Below are positions 46,475-55,029 of a stretch of 64,000 bases of DNA, piece after piece. The position numbers were made by a program, and so were the translations under genes. The notes under the pieces were generated by a model that saw nothing but the letters and a program-made list of their open reading frames with translations, made no database searches and had not been told where the DNA came from. Where the stretch lies: positions 4,957,501 through 5,021,500 of the forward strand of contig NZ_CP039727.1 in assembly GCF_005154805.1 (NCBI RefSeq). Reading direction: 5' to 3'. Source of the stretch: Bacillus sp. S3 (GTDB lineage: Bacteria; Bacillota; Bacilli; Bacillales; Cytobacillaceae). Position 1 is the stretch's first letter; every line of letters starts with the position of its first letter.

Positions 46475-46936
46475 ATGGCAAAAGTAGAAAGCTTCCAATT
46501 GGACCATACGATCGTAAAGGCTCCTTACGTCAGAGCAGCGGGAGTCGAGCACGATGAGAAAGGCAGTACAGTGCAAAAATATGATCTGCGCTTCCTGCAA
46601 CCGAATCAAGATGCGATTCCGACGGCTGCGCTTCATACACTTGAACATTTGTTGGCGACATATATGAGAGATGAGATTCAAGGCATCATCGATATATCAC
46701 CTATGGGATGCAGAACAGGATATTACCTGATTCTCTGGAACGAGCATAATCCGGAAGAAATCGCATCCGCATTGGAAAGAACGTTGAAGCGTGTGCTGGA
46801 AACGACGGAGGTTCCGGCCGTATCCGCGTTGGAATGCGGCAATTACAAGGATCATTCGCTGTTCTCCGCACAAGAATACGCGAAGATTGTACTAAACGCC
46901 GGAATTAGCAGAGATCCATTCGAAAGGGTATTGTAA
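46475..46936 (+). CDS. luxS: S-ribosylhomocysteine lyase, AI-2 synthase
   Basis: 153 residues, full length. Metal ligands H54 and H58 in HTLEH and C121 in ECGNYKDHS; catalytic Cys C79 in SPMGCRTGYYL. It converts S-ribosylhomocysteine to homocysteine and DPD, the precursor of autoinducer-2. It lies between metI and metQ, so it belongs to the same transcription unit and recycles homocysteine. AAAAGGA precedes the ATG. Confidence 0.96.
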   Translation: MAKVESFQLDHTIVKAPYVRAAGVEHDEKGSTVQKYDLRFLQPNQDAIPTAALHTLEHLLATYMRDEIQGIIDISPMGCRTGYYLILWNEHNPEEIASALERTLKRVLETTEVPAVSALECGNYKDHSLFSAQEYAKIVLNAGISRDPFERVL

Positions 46937-47042
46937 TTGACATAATTACGCTTGATTTATCGCAACTTACGGCAGATGTAAGCGGCGGCATGACGATGCA
47001 TTAGGGCAATAATATTTCAGTTAGTCTAGGGAGAGAAAACAT

Positions 47043-47891
47043 ATGAATATAAAAAAATTATTGGGCGGATTTGCGATTGGATTGACATTGACACTGTTGA
47101 TAGCTGGCTGCGGGAGCAAGACATCGAGCGACGGCCAGACAATCGTCATTGGTTCAATGGGTTCTGACGCCCAGATTTGGAAGCATATCGCGAAGTCTCA
47201 GGCGGCCAAGGATGCCAACCTCACTATCGAAGTCAAAGAGATCAATGGCGGTGTTGTAACGAATAACGCAACCAAAGAGGGAGAAGTTGACGTAAACGCC
47301 TTCCAATCTTGGGGTTACTTGGTCAGCTACAATAAAGACAGCAATGCCAACCTTGTAGCGGTAGCGACGACTTACCTTGAACCAATGGGAATTTATTCGC
47401 AGAAGATCAAGGATATAAAAGACGTTCCGGACGGCGCGCTCGTTGCCTTAGCTGATAACCCGGCCAATACATCCAGAGGATTAAAATTATTGCAAGCGTC
47501 CGGACTGATCAAGTTAAAGGACAGCTTCGATGAAGGCGTAGGTTCGGTGAGCGATATCGCAGAGAATCCTAAAAACCTAAAATTCAAATTGATCGACGAC
47601 ACGACTGGTCCGCGGGTGATACAAGACGTGGATCTCGTATTGATTGGTAATACGATTGCGATGGAAGGCGGACTTAACGTATTGAAGGACTCCATATTCC
47701 ATGAGGAAGTTTCCGTAGATACAAAAAGCAGCATCAACGTGCTTGTAACCACCTCAGATAAAAAGGACGATCCTGGCATCTTGAAATTAGGTGAATTGTA
47801 TCATAATGACGATACCCAAAAATATATAGAAAAAGAATTCGGCGGCTCGAAAGTGCCTGTAAATAAGCCAATTTCATTCCTGGAAGAATAG
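47043..47891 (+). CDS. metQ: Methionine-binding lipoprotein
   Basis: 282 residues. Lipobox LIAGC follows a hydrophobic signal; NlpA/MetQ-type sequence includes VIGSMGSDAQIWKHIAKSQA, EVDVNAFQSWGYL and a conserved VDLVLIGNTIAMEGGLN. It captures methionine for MetNI. Strong AGGGAGAG site. Separated from metNI by luxS, an uncommon order. Confidence 0.92.
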   Translation: MNIKKLLGGFAIGLTLTLLIAGCGSKTSSDGQTIVIGSMGSDAQIWKHIAKSQAAKDANLTIEVKEINGGVVTNNATKEGEVDVNAFQSWGYLVSYNKDSNANLVAVATTYLEPMGIYSQKIKDIKDVPDGALVALADNPANTSRGLKLLQASGLIKLKDSFDEGVGSVSDIAENPKNLKFKLIDDTTGPRVIQDVDLVLIGNTIAMEGGLNVLKDSIFHEEVSVDTKSSINVLVTTSDKKDDPGILKLGELYHNDDTQKYIEKEFGGSKVPVNKPISFLEE

Positions 47892-47901
47892 AGAGGCTCT
47901 G

Positions 47902-48624
47902 ATGATGAGAATCGCAATTATTACGGCGATGGAGGAGGAAATGGCTCCTTTTCGCATTGAATCACGAATTACGGCACGGTCACAGGTAGGCAAGGTGATC
48001 GTTGAAGAAGCAATCTATCGTGACCAGTCTCTGATTCTAGTAGAAAGTGGGATCGGCAAGGTCAATGCAGCTGTCGCAGTTACGCTGCTGATCGAACGAT
48101 ATAAACCGGATTTAATCATCAATGTAGGTTCGTCGGGTGCATTTGCCGAGGGATTAAAGGTGGGCGACGTCGTTGTCGCTACGCAATATAGGTATGGCGA
48201 TGTCGATGCCACTTGCTTTGGTTATGAGCATGGCCAGGTTCCGCAAATGCCGGCGAAATATGATCTAGACGAGAACTGGCTAGATGTAGCAAGACAAGCT
48301 GCTGCCGTAGCAGATGATCTTCCGTATTCACTTGATTTCGGATTAATTCTGACGCTAGATTCCTTCATGAGCGAATCCGATCGAGTCGAATGGATTAAAT
48401 CGACTTTTCCTTCCGTTAAGGTATCAGATATGGAGGGACTTGCCATCGTGCAAGCTGCTGCCCAATATGGGATTCCGGTGTTAGCCATCAAGACGGTATC
48501 GGATATTGCCGGCCATGGCGGAGATACAGCTGATAGCTTCGATGAAAATCTGGATGGCGTTGCCAAGCATGCTGCGCACTTTACTGATCTGCTGGTTCAG
48601 CAGATTCTATCGAGCGCCGTGTAG
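47902..48624 (+). CDS. mtnN: 5'-methylthioadenosine/S-adenosylhomocysteine nucleosidase
   Basis: 240 residues starting MMRIAIITAMEEEM (either of two adjacent ATGs after GAGAGG). Motifs: VESGIGKVNAAVAVTLL, VVVATQYRYGDVDATCFGYE, KVSDMEGLAIVQAA with the ribose-binding Glu, and the catalytic Asp in TVSDIAGHGGD. It removes adenine from SAH and MTA; the SRH product is the LuxS substrate, so the two enzymes act in sequence in this operon. Confidence 0.94.
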   Translation: MMRIAIITAMEEEMAPFRIESRITARSQVGKVIVEEAIYRDQSLILVESGIGKVNAAVAVTLLIERYKPDLIINVGSSGAFAEGLKVGDVVVATQYRYGDVDATCFGYEHGQVPQMPAKYDLDENWLDVARQAAAVADDLPYSLDFGLILTLDSFMSESDRVEWIKSTFPSVKVSDMEGLAIVQAAAQYGIPVLAIKTVSDIAGHGGDTADSFDENLDGVAKHAAHFTDLLVQQILSSAV

Positions 48625-48679
48625 CTAAATGAAGGCGTCCCTCGCGGAAAACATACGCTAAGAAAATTTCGACATCAAC

Positions 48680-48724
48680 AAAGCCGATGATTCCCCATGC
48701 TAAGGAATCATCGGCTTTAATTTT
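48680..48724 (+). terminator. Terminator of the metNI-luxS-metQ-mtnN operon
   Basis: Perfect 15-bp stem AAAGCCGATGATTCC/GGAATCATCGGCTTT followed by AATTTTT. Confidence 0.9.
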
Positions 48725-48750
48725 TCGATTCTAAGAAAAATCTCTCAATC

Positions 48751-48872
48751 TAATTCATACATAATTCTATCTATTCCCCATCATTCCGCTATTACTTAAA
48801 CGTTTGATTGAAATGAACCTTATCCCACTCCAATCACGAACTTTTCCTTCCTACAGCCTAAAAATAATGCCT
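48751..48872 (+). repeat. AAACATTTGATTGAAA repeat, partial copy E
   Basis: Only the right third is present: ACATAATTCTATCTATTCCC, CGCTATTACTTAAACGTTTG, ATTGAAATG and CTAAAAATAATG. It matches copy A most closely. Confidence 0.65.
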
Positions 48873-49080
48873 GGACGCTGGTCAATAAAAGTTTGAAGTA
48901 ACTAGGGCCTGACCCCAAAGGCATTGCTAAATCACAAGAAAATCAGACCATTCGTACTTATTTTTGAGAAGATGTCGATTTTTACTGTCGGTTAATGACA
49001 GAAACTTATAATTACTATTTTTGTAAAAAACTAGTAAAATAGACCTGTTGGATATAAATACCAAAAGGGAGGAGAAGAAA

Positions 49081-50379
49081 TTGAAATTAAAAAAGATTTA
49101 TAGTTTTTTGCTTTTATCCCTCGTGATCATGCTAACAGGAGGTTTTACAGCACATGCAGAGACACCTTATGACTCCGCAAAAGCAAATTTTGAAAAAGTA
49201 AAAACGCATAGTGTTCAAGGCGAAAAAAGCGAGGGTTTTGGAAATTCGAGGATTAACAAACTAGTAAAATCTCAAGTGGCCGCTCAAAAGGGGTTTACAA
49301 CAAAGGCATTAGATGGATCTACTTTTTATGAGATGGAGCCAAATGACTATAATTACAATGCAAACATATTAAACAGAGGGGATATTGTTTTAGGAACCTT
49401 TTCCCAATTTGATATTGATGTCTTTCGAATTGTCATCCCTCAACCTAGTAAAATTGTTATTGCTGGCGTTATGGATTCTTCTTCATGGTCTGACATTGGC
49501 TTTATTCTTGAAGATGCAAGTGGAAACCTTATTTATCCAGAGGATATGATAGTAGATGACCATGAAATGTCTCAGCTACATAATCTTGCTGCAGGGGTTT
49601 ATTACATTAAAGCACTTAATATAGGGGAAATGGTTACAAATGATCTTTATGCTCTCGCTTGGGATTACTTCGAGCCGTCAACGCCTCAAGATACTACACC
49701 ACCTGCTGCTCCAACCATTGATCGAGTAGATACTAATACTACAATTATCACAGGAACAGCAGAGCCAGGTTCCACTGTTGAAGTGGAAGCTACAGGAGCT
49801 ACAGGATTTCATGCTATGACCGTAGCTGATTCAAAAGGTAAATATTATCTCAATATTGATTACCCTCTTCCTGTAGGAGCACGCATTACCGTGACTGCTG
49901 TTGATGCAGCTGGCAACAGAAGTGTTACAAGTTATACTACTGTAGTCAATGTTCCTGTCAAAAACGGATGGGTATCGGAAAATAATAAGTGGTATTTTTA
50001 TGTAAACGGCAATAAAAAAATAGGTTGGCTTAAACAAGGAACTACTTGGTACTTCCTTAGCTATCAGACAGGGACTATGGCAACAGGGTGGATTTTTGAT
50101 GGAGGAAAATGGTATTATCTTCAACCAAGTGGCGCGATGAAAACAGGGTGGCTATTTGATGGTGGCAAATGGTACTATCTAGCTTCGAGTGGAGATATGA
50201 AAACTGGCTGGCTATTTGATGGTGGCTCCTGGTATTACTTAGCCAATAGCGGGGCTATGCAAACAGGATGGGTTCTTTCAAATGGCAAATGGTACTACTT
50301 GTATAGCAATGGGAAAATGGCACATAGCACGAAGATAGGCACCTATAAATTAGGTCGCGACGGAGCCTGGATTCGATAA
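49081..50379 (+). CDS. Exported Ig-like/CW-repeat surface protein
   Basis: 432 residues from a TTG after GGGAGGAGAAGAAA. Signal peptide ending TAHA. Residues ~80-200 form a PPC-like beta domain (EMEPNDYNYNANILNRGDIV, FDIDVFRIVIPQPS). Residues ~205-295 are a bacterial Ig-like domain (ITGTAEPGSTVEVEATGATG). The C-terminus has about six CW/choline-binding-type repeats (TGWLFDGGKWYYLASSGDMK). Such repeats bind choline-decorated teichoic acids or glucans. No enzymatic domain. Its own terminator follows. Function probably surface adhesion or wall binding. Confidence 0.85.
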   Translation: MKLKKIYSFLLLSLVIMLTGGFTAHAETPYDSAKANFEKVKTHSVQGEKSEGFGNSRINKLVKSQVAAQKGFTTKALDGSTFYEMEPNDYNYNANILNRGDIVLGTFSQFDIDVFRIVIPQPSKIVIAGVMDSSSWSDIGFILEDASGNLIYPEDMIVDDHEMSQLHNLAAGVYYIKALNIGEMVTNDLYALAWDYFEPSTPQDTTPPAAPTIDRVDTNTTIITGTAEPGSTVEVEATGATGFHAMTVADSKGKYYLNIDYPLPVGARITVTAVDAAGNRSVTSYTTVVNVPVKNGWVSENNKWYFYVNGNKKIGWLKQGTTWYFLSYQTGTMATGWIFDGGKWYYLQPSGAMKTGWLFDGGKWYYLASSGDMKTGWLFDGGSWYYLANSGAMQTGWVLSNGKWYYLYSNGKMAHSTKIGTYKLGRDGAWIR

Positions 50380-50386
50380 TGAACAG

Positions 50387-50416
50387 AAGGAGTGTTTTAG
50401 TGGAACACTCCTTTTT
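50387..50416 (+). terminator. Terminator of the CW-repeat gene
   Basis: AAGGAGTGTT/AACACTCCTT stem with TTTTTATT, eight bases after the stop codon. Confidence 0.85.
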
Positions 50417-50524
50417 ATTAAGGCCCCATACCCCTACAATCCTGAATTCCATATTCGGATCGCTGTCATACATTCGAAGTTCTTTCTTCATCTATGTGGA
50501 TGGGGATGAAGAAATTGAAGAAAA

Positions 50525-51429
50525 AAAAGAAATCAAAGCAGTTCTACCTAAAGTATGGCTGCTTTGATTTTTTATTGAAAAAACAATTCATTTTAAATGC
50601 TTTAAACGTATTGACATCGTTTTTCGGTTTATTTATAATTCTAAACGGTAATTTGAAATTTGCTAAGCTTTGCAGAGCATTAGCATAGAGGACTATTTGT
50701 TGCAGAAAGTAGTAAGACGAACTCTTTACACTTCAACTGCACTGATATCCTCTTCTTCTACTGTGGTTTTCACATAATCTATCATTAAGATTGTTTCTTC
50801 ATTCTCATGATTGATCGTAATGTTACTATAATCCTTTTTAAGATCTGCTACTCGTACAGTCCGACCGATTTCAAAATCAGTGATATCAATTTCAATCGTA
50901 TCAGGGAGATCATTTGCTTTAGCAGTTATATTCAATTCATGAAGAAATTGATTCACTGCTCCCCCGGCTTTCTCGCCATTCGATATTCCCTTTAGAATGA
51001 CACTCACTTTCGTGTTGATTTCAGTGTGCTGGTTAACTTGAAGGAAGTCTACATGAAGTACTTCTTTTGTTATAGCAACATTTTGGTAATCTCTTAAAAT
51101 AACATTGGTTGATTTTCCATCAAGATTAAGATTGATGATCCCATTTCTCCCAACAGCTTTGATCACTTTTAGTAAATCTGCGCTTTTAATAGAAATAGAT
51201 TTTGTTTTCATCTCCCTGCCATAAACAACTGCAGGAATCTCTCCATTACTTTTCAATTTCCTCAAAGAACCTTTTTTCAAGTCTTTTCTTTCTTGAGCTA
51301 CTAACGCATTCATTTTACTTCCACCTTTCTTTTTATTGATCTTAGACTTTCATTTTTATAGAAATATCTAAAAATCACCTACCATTCAAGTATAGCTTAT
51401 CAATTCTATTATTTCATGGAAAAGGCCCC
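50525..51429. repeat. 0.9-kb direct repeat with L25 gene, copy 2
   Basis: Second copy of 43555-44458 in the same orientation, including terminator, downstream spacer, gene and upstream leader through GGCCCC. Similarity ends abruptly at both sides. Confidence 0.92.
50726..51313 (-). CDS. Ribosomal protein L25/general stress protein Ctc, copy 2
   Basis: 195 residues, same domains as copy 1 and no frame damage. Seventeen substitutions from copy 1 include F12L, I35M, M60I, S61N, K79V and N139T; the last ~55 residues are identical except one. Both the coding and flanking DNA are duplicated, so this is segmental duplication rather than independent acquisition. Which copy is ancestral cannot be told from the window. 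Confidence 0.88.
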   Translation of the reverse strand: MNALVAQERKDLKKGSLRKLKSNGEIPAVVYGREMKTKSISIKSADLLKVIKAVGRNGIINLNLDGKSTNVILRDYQNVAITKEVLHVDFLQVNQHTEINTKVSVILKGISNGEKAGGAVNQFLHELNITAKANDLPDTIEIDITDFEIGRTVRVADLKKDYSNITINHENEETILMIDYVKTTVEEEDISAVEV

Positions 51430-51602
51430 TTCAAAAATGTCAATGTGGTCTGCTCTAGCAGAGTGGGGGGCTAAGCCCGTAGCCCAGATATCACCCCCTC
51501 CCCGAAAAGGAATAAGAGCGACAACCAACCACCCTAACAATATTCAGTAAAAACCTATCAATCTTCGATAAAATTCGGGTGGTGACAGACACCGGTATTC
51601 AT
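51430..51602. other. Spacer downstream of the ECF S gene
   Basis: No gene seen; a GGTGGTGACAGACACCGG stretch near 51580 is the only structured-looking sequence. No clear terminator was found for the cobalamin-switch operon. Confidence 0.3.
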
Positions 51603-52205
51603 TTACACGCCCTCTTTTGCTCTTCTCATATTATGGGAATTATAGTAGCCAATCATTCTGGTTCTTTGTACAACCATTATCTTCCCTAAAACAGGTGCAC
51701 ATATTAGGTAGAAAAAAAAGTTCCCACCAGCATGCATGGTATCGAACCATAGCCCCGCTAAGTAGTAAGATAAAAAGCCACTCAATCCTCCATAAATAAA
51801 TGCATGTTGTGAAATGATAAAGCCAAAGATATATCCACATAATGCCGAGTAGCACGCTGTCACTATTAATGGCGTTCGTCTTAGGATTGGTGCTAGGAAA
51901 TAGGTAAGAGTTGCAACGAACCCCCACGCAATAATCTGACCTAACGACCATATCCCCCATCCTAATATCATATTGGACACACAAACGGTTAAGACAGTTA
52001 CAATGGTTCCGAATCTCCAACCACATATCAAAACAGTAAGAATAATAATAGATGTTACGGGCTTTATATTCGGTAGAAACTGTAAATACACTCTTGATAT
52101 TACATTGATACCCACGAGGACAGCAATGATTGCTATCCCCTGTGGTGATGTTATCAAACCTCTAGGTAGTTTAACGACCTTTCTTAACTCTCTTTGTAAA
52201 TCCAC
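51603..52205 (-). CDS. ECF transporter S component, probably for a corrinoid
   Basis: 200 residues with about six membrane helices (AIIAVLVGINVISRVYLQFL, WSLGQIIAWGFVATLTYFLA, AFIYGGLSGFLSYYLAGLWF), the size and layout of a substrate-binding S component. It starts at a GTG inside the end of the DUF4430 gene (22-base overlap), so it is translationally coupled. No EcfA or EcfT gene is nearby; such S components use a shared energising module. The cobalamin riboswitch upstream makes vitamin B12 or a precursor the likely substrate. It is not the BtuM type as far as I can recognise. Confidence 0.75.
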   Translation of the reverse strand: MDLQRELRKVVKLPRGLITSPQGIAIIAVLVGINVISRVYLQFLPNIKPVTSIIILTVLICGWRFGTIVTVLTVCVSNMILGWGIWSLGQIIAWGFVATLTYFLAPILRRTPLIVTACYSALCGYIFGFIISQHAFIYGGLSGFLSYYLAGLWFDTMHAGGNFFFYLICAPVLGKIMVVQRTRMIGYYNSHNMRRAKEGV

Positions 52206-52858
52206 TCAATTACATCCCCTTCTTTTATATCAAAGGCACCAGAGGACACATTAGGTGTAACACCATTGACGCTAAAGATCCAACCACTTGTAGCACCTTT
52301 GTCCTTCTCCATTTGACCGTTGATCCCTTGTACATAAAGGAATCTGCCAGAACCCATGTAATCAAGGTAAATTTTCTTTAGGTCGGCAAGGTCTTCCAGG
52401 GCACTAAAGGCAGTCGAACCCTCTTTAAACTGTAACTCGGTCTTACTAATTGAGTAACCGTCGTAACCCTTAACAGATATATTAACAACCTTACGCTTAG
52501 GCTCTTCTATTTTAGAAGTAGAGTTGGATGTTGTCTGAGCACTGTTATTGGTGCTTGCAGGGGTTGAGCTTTCATTAGACTTAGAAGAGTTGGTCTCTGC
52601 AGTAGGAGTTGCGGTCTCTGTCTTCGTAGTCTGTGAGTTAGTAGATTGAGTGGCAGCAGGTGCACTATCTTGAGCACTCAATTCCTTATGATCTTTATTA
52701 GACTCTTCATTCTTCTGCTCATTTTTTACTTGCGGGACTTGCTCTGTTACAGTAGTTACGGTCTTCTTTGGTGTTTCTAAAGATAGAACTCCGAAGACTA
52801 GTCCAATTATGATAACAATGATTGCTGATATGTCGAGAGCTTTAGTCTTCCAATTCAT
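52184..52858 (-). CDS. Membrane-anchored DUF4430 (transcobalamin beta-domain-like) protein
   Basis: 224 residues from the ATG at 52858 (AGGTG six bases before; a GTG at 52867 is possible). One N-terminal helix (ALDISAIIVIIIGLVFGVLS), a ~85-residue Thr/Ser/Asn/Glu-rich linker, then a DUF4430 domain (about 125-224): ISKTELQFKEGSTAFSALED, SGWIFSVNGVTPNVSSGAFD and EGDVIEWIY. DUF4430 is the fold of the C-terminal beta domain of transcobalamin and intrinsic factor. It likely sits on the outer membrane face, tethered by a flexible stalk. Confidence 0.8.
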   Translation of the reverse strand: MNWKTKALDISAIIVIIIGLVFGVLSLETPKKTVTTVTEQVPQVKNEQKNEESNKDHKELSAQDSAPAATQSTNSQTTKTETATPTAETNSSKSNESSTPASTNNSAQTTSNSTSKIEEPKRKVVNISVKGYDGYSISKTELQFKEGSTAFSALEDLADLKKIYLDYMGSGRFLYVQGINGQMEKDKGATSGWIFSVNGVTPNVSSGAFDIKEGDVIEWIYKES

Positions 52859-52859
52859 T

Positions 52860-54215
52860 TTAAGCACCTAGGAACTTTCTTCTTAAAAATAATCCTATCG
52901 AGCCTAGAGCAACACTTCCCGCACCAACTCCTAAGTTTTTAAGGTCTACACTCCACCCGGTCGTTTCTTCCTTAACTTCTGTTACCACAGGTTTAGTTGA
53001 TGACTCTGATGCTGTGGTTTTACCATCTGGAGTCTGTTGAATAACGATTATTTGCGGCTGTGAGCTAGTCGTAGAACCAGAGGTTTTTGTGGTGCTTGTT
53101 GTATTGTTATTAGTAATTACCTCTTTTATTGTTTCTTTTACTGACTCACTTACTGGTAAGTTAGAAACATCACCATTAGTCGGTAAAGTGATTGTAATGG
53201 AATTGTTATTTTGGTTATCAATAACAACATTACTTTCATGACTTCCATCTGACGGCTCAGTAGGAGTAGGTTTTTCCTCTGTTGGAGTTTGCTCCTCTAC
53301 TTTTCGGAAGTCGAACTGGTACAGAGTATCTCCTTTTGTGAAGGCATTATAAGCTACTAAACCTTGGTAAACCTGTTCTGTTGCGAAGGCATTGCCTACA
53401 GTTTCTGTAGATTTCCATTTAAATAAACCATCACCCGTACGGTATGATAGTAAATGGGTTACAGGGTTTTTACCTCTAACTGAGAAATCGCCACTTGTAG
53501 GGTCTATACCTACTGATGATAAACCAATTACTATTTGGGCAGTAGACATTGAATTAACACCGTAGTTATCGAAACCACCATCATCTTTCATCTGTGTCTC
53601 TAAATAATCTACAGCTTTATCAACTGCCGCATCTACATCTTTATTATCCATATGTTCAGCTAATGAAGTAAGAACCATACCAGTTGTATCAATATCTGGC
53701 TTTGAAGTTGGCCCGCCAAAGCCCCAAGCACCCGTTGTTTCATTGTCAGCTGCTAATATCTTAGTTAGCAAATTTTCACGAGAATATGGTGCTTCTGGAG
53801 GTACTGGATAATCAGCTGTATCTAAAGCAATAAGTGCATACGCATAGCCTGTTAATGAAGTAGGGTTAGTTTGCTCATATAACTTCTTCACTAAGTTCTG
53901 ACCTTCAATATTCGTAGGGTCCGCACCAACTGCACGTAAAGCAATAATAGTTTTTGATAGTTCATTCCCTACTAGGTTTTTAGAAGTGATTCTAGCTTTT
54001 AACTTTGCGAGATAGACATCTTTATCAGCTTGTGTAAGCTTACCTTCCTTCGATAGAGCCGCTGCTACGAAGTCAGAACTTAACTCAGCAGTCTTGTACC
54101 TTGCACTTGTTAGGTCAATGTCACTGCCTACGTTGGCAGCGGCTAATGTGTTGAATGGAATAGCTAGTGCTAAAGCTCCTGTTAATATCATTGCTTTTGT
54201 CTTTGTTGCCTTCAT
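52860..54215 (-). CDS. Secreted prenyltransferase-repeat protein, cell-anchored
   Basis: 451 residues. Signal peptide ends near NTLAAA. Residues ~35-290 hold helical repeats of the prenyltransferase/squalene-cyclase alpha6-alpha6 barrel type (GAWGFGGPTSKPDIDTTGMV, DDGGFDNYGVNSMSTAQIVI, GNAFATEQVYQGLVAYNAF). A Pro/Thr/Asn-rich stalk follows, and a C-terminal helix with basic tail (GSVALGSIGLFLRRKFLGA) but no LPXTG. The alpha6-alpha6 barrel is the fold of the N-terminal domain of intrinsic factor and transcobalamin. First gene after a cobalamin riboswitch; a role in capturing corrinoids is inferred. Confidence 0.8.
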   Translation of the reverse strand: MKATKTKAMILTGALALAIPFNTLAAANVGSDIDLTSARYKTAELSSDFVAAALSKEGKLTQADKDVYLAKLKARITSKNLVGNELSKTIIALRAVGADPTNIEGQNLVKKLYEQTNPTSLTGYAYALIALDTADYPVPPEAPYSRENLLTKILAADNETTGAWGFGGPTSKPDIDTTGMVLTSLAEHMDNKDVDAAVDKAVDYLETQMKDDGGFDNYGVNSMSTAQIVIGLSSVGIDPTSGDFSVRGKNPVTHLLSYRTGDGLFKWKSTETVGNAFATEQVYQGLVAYNAFTKGDTLYQFDFRKVEEQTPTEEKPTPTEPSDGSHESNVVIDNQNNNSITITLPTNGDVSNLPVSESVKETIKEVITNNNTTSTTKTSGSTTSSQPQIIVIQQTPDGKTTASESSTKPVVTEVKEETTGWSVDLKNLGVGAGSVALGSIGLFLRRKFLGA

Positions 54216-54250
54216 TCCTCTTCTCCCTTTTCTCTTTTTTCTTCCTAAGT

Positions 54251-54443
54251 AAAAATCCCCCTGCCAAAATGGCAGAGGGATACCTGATACAATTATTATG
54301 TACCAAGTCGTCCTTTACCTCGAAGGTTATCGACTTAATGAAATGATGTAAGCGTATCTGGCTCTGACTAGTTGAGATCGTAACTAGTCGTCACAGTTGC
54401 GGGGACAGCTCCAGATTTACACTGGATTCCGCTTCACATCTTT
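54251..54443 (-). promoter_or_regulatory. Cobalamin riboswitch with terminator
   Basis: On the minus strand the aptamer (54443 to about 54343) opens with GATGTGAAGC and has AATCCAGTGTAAATCTGGAG, then GCTGTCCCCGCAACTGTGA, the B12-box region, and CAGAGCCAGATACGC; P1 closes with ACATC. About 60 bases on is a terminator, stem CCCTCTGCCA/TGGCAGGGGG with TTTTT (54251-54280). Cobalamin binding should favour termination, so the three downstream genes are expressed when B12 is scarce. Confidence 0.93.
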
Positions 54444-54464
54444 CGTTTATAAATGCAAATTTTA

Positions 54465-55029
54465 TTATAGCAAATTCTATCGAGAAAAAGGTTGAAAAAA
54501 TTCAAATAAAATGTAAACATATTTTTTGATCCTTTACATTTTATAAAGGAAAGACCTAAGCCCAAATTATAAAAAACAAGCGTTCCGTAAAGGTACGCAT
54601 CACAAATAGCCGTATATCCTGATATTTTCAATCGAATTTCGGCTTATTTCATCGCAATAGCTCACTTTTTTAAGGAAATATGGGTATTTCCCAATTTAAA
54701 CGGAATTTTTCCGTTTATTTTTCAAACACAGTGAAACCAACATTCTATTCAGCTATAACATTCCCAAATAGACAAATGAATGACACGTCGCTTATCCCGT
54801 AGAAATGGACCTTAAAAATAAATAACCCCATCCAAATATCTGGATAGGGTTAACATAAAAATTGATAAAGGCACCTCGCCATACATTAAACTACCAATTG
54901 TACAAACTTACATCTTTACGAACAAGGTTGCCGAATGGATCATCGAAAACCGCCAATCTGACTTAACCGATGTGATGAATGAAATGGAAAGGAAGCACAA
55001 GAACCGTCGATCCGCGAGCCGTCCCCAGC
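54465..55029. other. Intergenic region between the B12 and uronate operons
   Basis: Upstream AT-rich leader of the riboswitch transcript, an AAACGGAATTTTTCCGTTTA palindrome near 54697, and an AACCCCATCCA/TGGATAGGGTT hairpin (54823-54850). A + strand frame around 54880-55030 encodes WIIENRQSDLTDVMNEMERK with no start or ribosome site; it may be the end of a lost gene. Confidence 0.4.

Noticed and set aside
49950..50350. Regular repeats that could suggest a CRISPR array
   Set aside because: They are in-frame CW protein repeats of ~60 bases without constant repeats and variable spacers.
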